From IMG/VR virus record IMGVR_UViG_3300017917_001303, positions 1 through 22,077 of that record: 22,077 bases of DNA; one strand, 5' to 3'. Below are positions 20,511-22,077 of the stretch, one piece after another. This DNA comes from a virus. The translations under genes and the position numbers were made by a program. Position 1 is the stretch's first letter, and the number at the start of each line of letters is the position of its first letter. A model generated the notes under the pieces. The model saw only the letters and a list, made by a program, of their open reading frames with translations, was not told where the DNA came from and searched no databases.

Positions 20511-21065
20511 ATGTCCTCTGTTATAATAAACAACTTAAAGAATATAGAAGATTATAGTTACCTTGAGCTAGGTGTGTTTGATAACGCAAACTTTAACAAA
20601 ATAAAATGTAAAGAAAAGTTTTCTGTTGATCTTAACGGCAATGCTATGTACACTGGTACTACCGACGACTATTTCAAATCCTTACCGCTTGAGAAGAAAT
20701 TTGACATAATTTTTATAGACGCTAATCACGATTATGATTTTGTGTTAAGAGATTTTAATAACTCAGTAGAACATGTTAATCATTGGATTTTAATGCACGA
20801 CATGATTCCTCCTAACAAAAAGTTTATCGAATCATCAATGTGTTCAGACTCTTACAGATTCTTATACCAGCTTTTAGAAGAAGAAAATTTTGAGGTTTTT
20901 CCAATGGTAGGTAACTTTGGTTTAACTCTTATTAAAGCACCTTTGAGGAAAGTTTCCCCTAGCGAAAGATGCCTAAATTTAACTTACAAAGAGTTTAGAA
21001 AATTTATCAGCGAACAGAGGTTATACTCTGACGAAGAAATTATTAATATAATTAACGAGGTTTAA
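20511..21065 (+). CDS. Class I SAM methyltransferase-like protein
   Basis: This 184-residue protein follows the glycosyltransferase stop without a gap. It has a Rossmann methyltransferase outline: YLELGVFDNANFNKI (residues about 17-31, a motif I variant), EKFSVDLNGNA (motif II-like acidic strand end), then TTDDYFKSLPLEKKFDIIFIDANHDYDFVLRDFNNSVEHV (about 49-88) and WILMHDMIPP (about 92-101). The TSDDFF/FDxIFIDGxHxY/HD pattern is typical of the Methyltransf_24-type family, often found in glycan loci. The motif I glycine loop is poorer than usual (LGVFD), so SAM binding should be treated as likely, not shown. It probably methylates a sugar made or transferred by the neighbouring enzymes. Confidence 0.68.
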   Translation: MSSVIINNLKNIEDYSYLELGVFDNANFNKIKCKEKFSVDLNGNAMYTGTTDDYFKSLPLEKKFDIIFIDANHDYDFVLRDFNNSVEHVNHWILMHDMIPPNKKFIESSMCSDSYRFLYQLLEEENFEVFPMVGNFGLTLIKAPLRKVSPSERCLNLTYKEFRKFISEQRLYSDEEIINIINEV

Positions 21066-22046
21066 ATGTTCAATCATTCAAGAATTTTTATAAGTGGTGC
21101 CACCGGATCTTGGGGACAAACTTTAGTAACACAGCTTTTACAAAAATACGACGTAGAAGAAATTATATGTTACTCAAGAGGAGAGCTTCAGCAAGTTTTA
21201 ATGAAACGAAAGTTTAATAATCCTAAACTTAAATTTGTTATTGGAGATGTGAGAGACTATGAATCTGTGAAATTAGCCACTAGAAATGTTGATTACATAT
21301 TTCATCTTGCGGCACTAAAACATGTTCCAGTATGCGAAGAAAATGTTCAAGAAACAATTAAAACTAATATTACAGGAACAACAAATATTGTTAATGCCGC
21401 AATTGAAAACAACGTAAAAAAAGTAATTGATGTGTCTAGTGATAAGGCTGTAGAACCAATAAATTTATACGGAATGTCAAAGGCTGTTGGAGAAAAGATT
21501 ATAGTACAGGCGAACGACCTATCAGACTTTACAAGATTTGTTTGTATTAGAGGCGGAAATGTTATGGGTTCAAACGGGTCTGTTATTCCGTTTTTTATTG
21601 AACAAATCAAAGCAGGTGGCCCCTTAACTATTACTGATAATAGAATGACAAGATTCTTCTTAACACTAGATGAAGCTATTGAATTATTATTCAAAGCATC
21701 TATTGATAGTATTGGCGGAGAGACATTTGTTATGAACATGCCAGCTTGCTATATCAAAGACCTAGCAGAAGTATTAATGGATGTATACGGCAAAGTAGAC
21801 GTTAAGGAAACTGGTATGAGACCAGGTGAAAAATTAGACGAAATGCTAATATCGCACCACGAATCATTCTTGTCATATTGTTACGATGAAAATTATTATG
21901 TTACTTTGCCGTCACAGCATAACCAAGCATTAGCTACACGCTACAAACATAACTCTGCATTTCCGTTTGAAGAGTTTTCATCAAAGACTAAAATTATGAA
22001 CAAAGAAGAAATCAAAGAAATGTTAGTAAAAGGCAAATTTATATGA
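21066..22046 (+). CDS. UDP-GlcNAc 4,6-dehydratase-like enzyme (PseB/CapE/FnlA type)
   Basis: This 326-residue short-chain dehydrogenase has the NAD(P) loop ISGATGSWG at residues 9-17, VIGDVRD at 58-64, FHLAALKHVP at 79-88, VSSDKA with Asp126 and Lys127, and Y135-GMS-K139. The latter set is the dehydratase/epimerase catalytic set, and a late MRPGEKLDEML motif is shared by PseB and CapE/FnlA enzymes. The family removes water from UDP-GlcNAc, the first step toward pseudaminic acid, FucNAc or QuiNAc. GAGG at about 21057-21060 precedes the ATG, which adjoins the previous stop. Its stop overlaps the next start (ATGA), where a Rossmann-fold gene begins, suggesting a CapE-CapF/RmlD-like order. Which sugar is made cannot be decided here. 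Confidence 0.83.
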   Translation: MFNHSRIFISGATGSWGQTLVTQLLQKYDVEEIICYSRGELQQVLMKRKFNNPKLKFVIGDVRDYESVKLATRNVDYIFHLAALKHVPVCEENVQETIKTNITGTTNIVNAAIENNVKKVIDVSSDKAVEPINLYGMSKAVGEKIIVQANDLSDFTRFVCIRGGNVMGSNGSVIPFFIEQIKAGGPLTITDNRMTRFFLTLDEAIELLFKASIDSIGGETFVMNMPACYIKDLAEVLMDVYGKVDVKETGMRPGEKLDEMLISHHESFLSYCYDENYYVTLPSQHNQALATRYKHNSAFPFEEFSSKTKIMNKEEIKEMLVKGKFI

Positions 22047-22077
22047 AAGTTTTAGTAATTGGTTCTAACGGCATGGC
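22043..22077 (+). CDS. Start of a Rossmann-fold reductase/epimerase (truncated by window end)
   Basis: Only 11 complete codons are present, reading MKVLVIGSNGM. A hydrophobic strand ending in GSNGM is the NAD(P)-binding start typical of RmlD/CapF-like reductases and nucleotide-sugar epimerases. The ATG overlaps the preceding stop (ATGA), indicating translational coupling in the same sugar operon. Identity beyond a Rossmann fold is inferred from its neighbour. Confidence 0.6.
   Translation, partial: MKVLVIGSNGM

Noticed and set aside
21347-21739. A 130-codon minus-strand open frame inside the dehydratase gene
   Set aside because: It is a shadow of a strongly conserved enzyme, with no start signal and an Ile/Ser/Thr-rich composition.
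1-22077. tRNA genes, CRISPR arrays, insertion sequences, integrase or attachment sites
   Set aside because: None was seen on reading both strands: no cloverleaf-like segments, spaced direct repeats, transposase motifs or long terminal inverted repeats.

Overview
This window is the structural, packaging and recombination core of a T4-like myovirus, apparently of the marine type (the branch with cyanophages and pelagiphages). The evidence is protein resemblance to T4 gp13, gp14, gp1, gp18, gp19, gp54, gp4, gp16, gp17, gp32 and UvsX, AT-rich DNA, small conserved marine-phage proteins of unknown function, and repeated NATAAATA boxes matching the T4 late promoter (TATAAATA, read by the gp55-type sigma factor). 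The host cannot be named from this sequence.

Layout. 1-786 (minus): truncated gp14-like neck gene, divergent from 830-1588 (plus), a gp13-like neck gene; the two late promoter boxes form one perfect inverted repeat. 1590-1982: small protein with a capsid-targeting-like N-terminus. 2038-2718: dNMP kinase (gene 1) behind a sigma70-type promoter. 2633-2971 (minus): HNH zinc-finger protein overlapping the kinase end. 3082-6441: very large tail sheath (gp18). 6476-7102: tail tube (gp19). 7191-10030: a tight run of gp54-like baseplate/tube protein, conserved small protein, gp4-like nuclease and a sulfotransferase. 10063-11917: gp16-like small terminase and two likely virion proteins, closed by a terminator. 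11979-13559: large terminase gp17. 13572-15314: large unknown protein ending in a hairpin. 15445-18228: strong sigma70-type promoter, then gp32, uvsX, a small acidic protein and a UvsY candidate. 18225-19832 (minus): radical SAM protein. 19872-22077: late promoter, then glycosyltransferase, methyltransferase-like protein, PseB/CapE-like sugar-nucleotide dehydratase and the start of a Rossmann-fold protein.

How it works together. Two promoter classes divide the window. Sigma70-type promoters sharing CTTGACAAG precede the nucleotide-metabolism gene and the gp32-uvsX recombination operon (early/middle), while NATAAATA boxes precede virion and packaging genes. The radical SAM/sugar cassette also sits behind late boxes, so its products are probably made with virions.

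The most unusual features are: (1) at several late genes the box lies only 5-8 nt before the ATG with no Shine-Dalgarno sequence, predicting leaderless or nearly leaderless late mRNAs; (2) gp13/gp14 are split into divergent units sharing one palindromic promoter; (3) a 1119-residue tail sheath with duplicated insert modules; (4) a late-expressed surface-sugar cassette with a radical SAM gene, plus a separate sulfotransferase among packaging genes.
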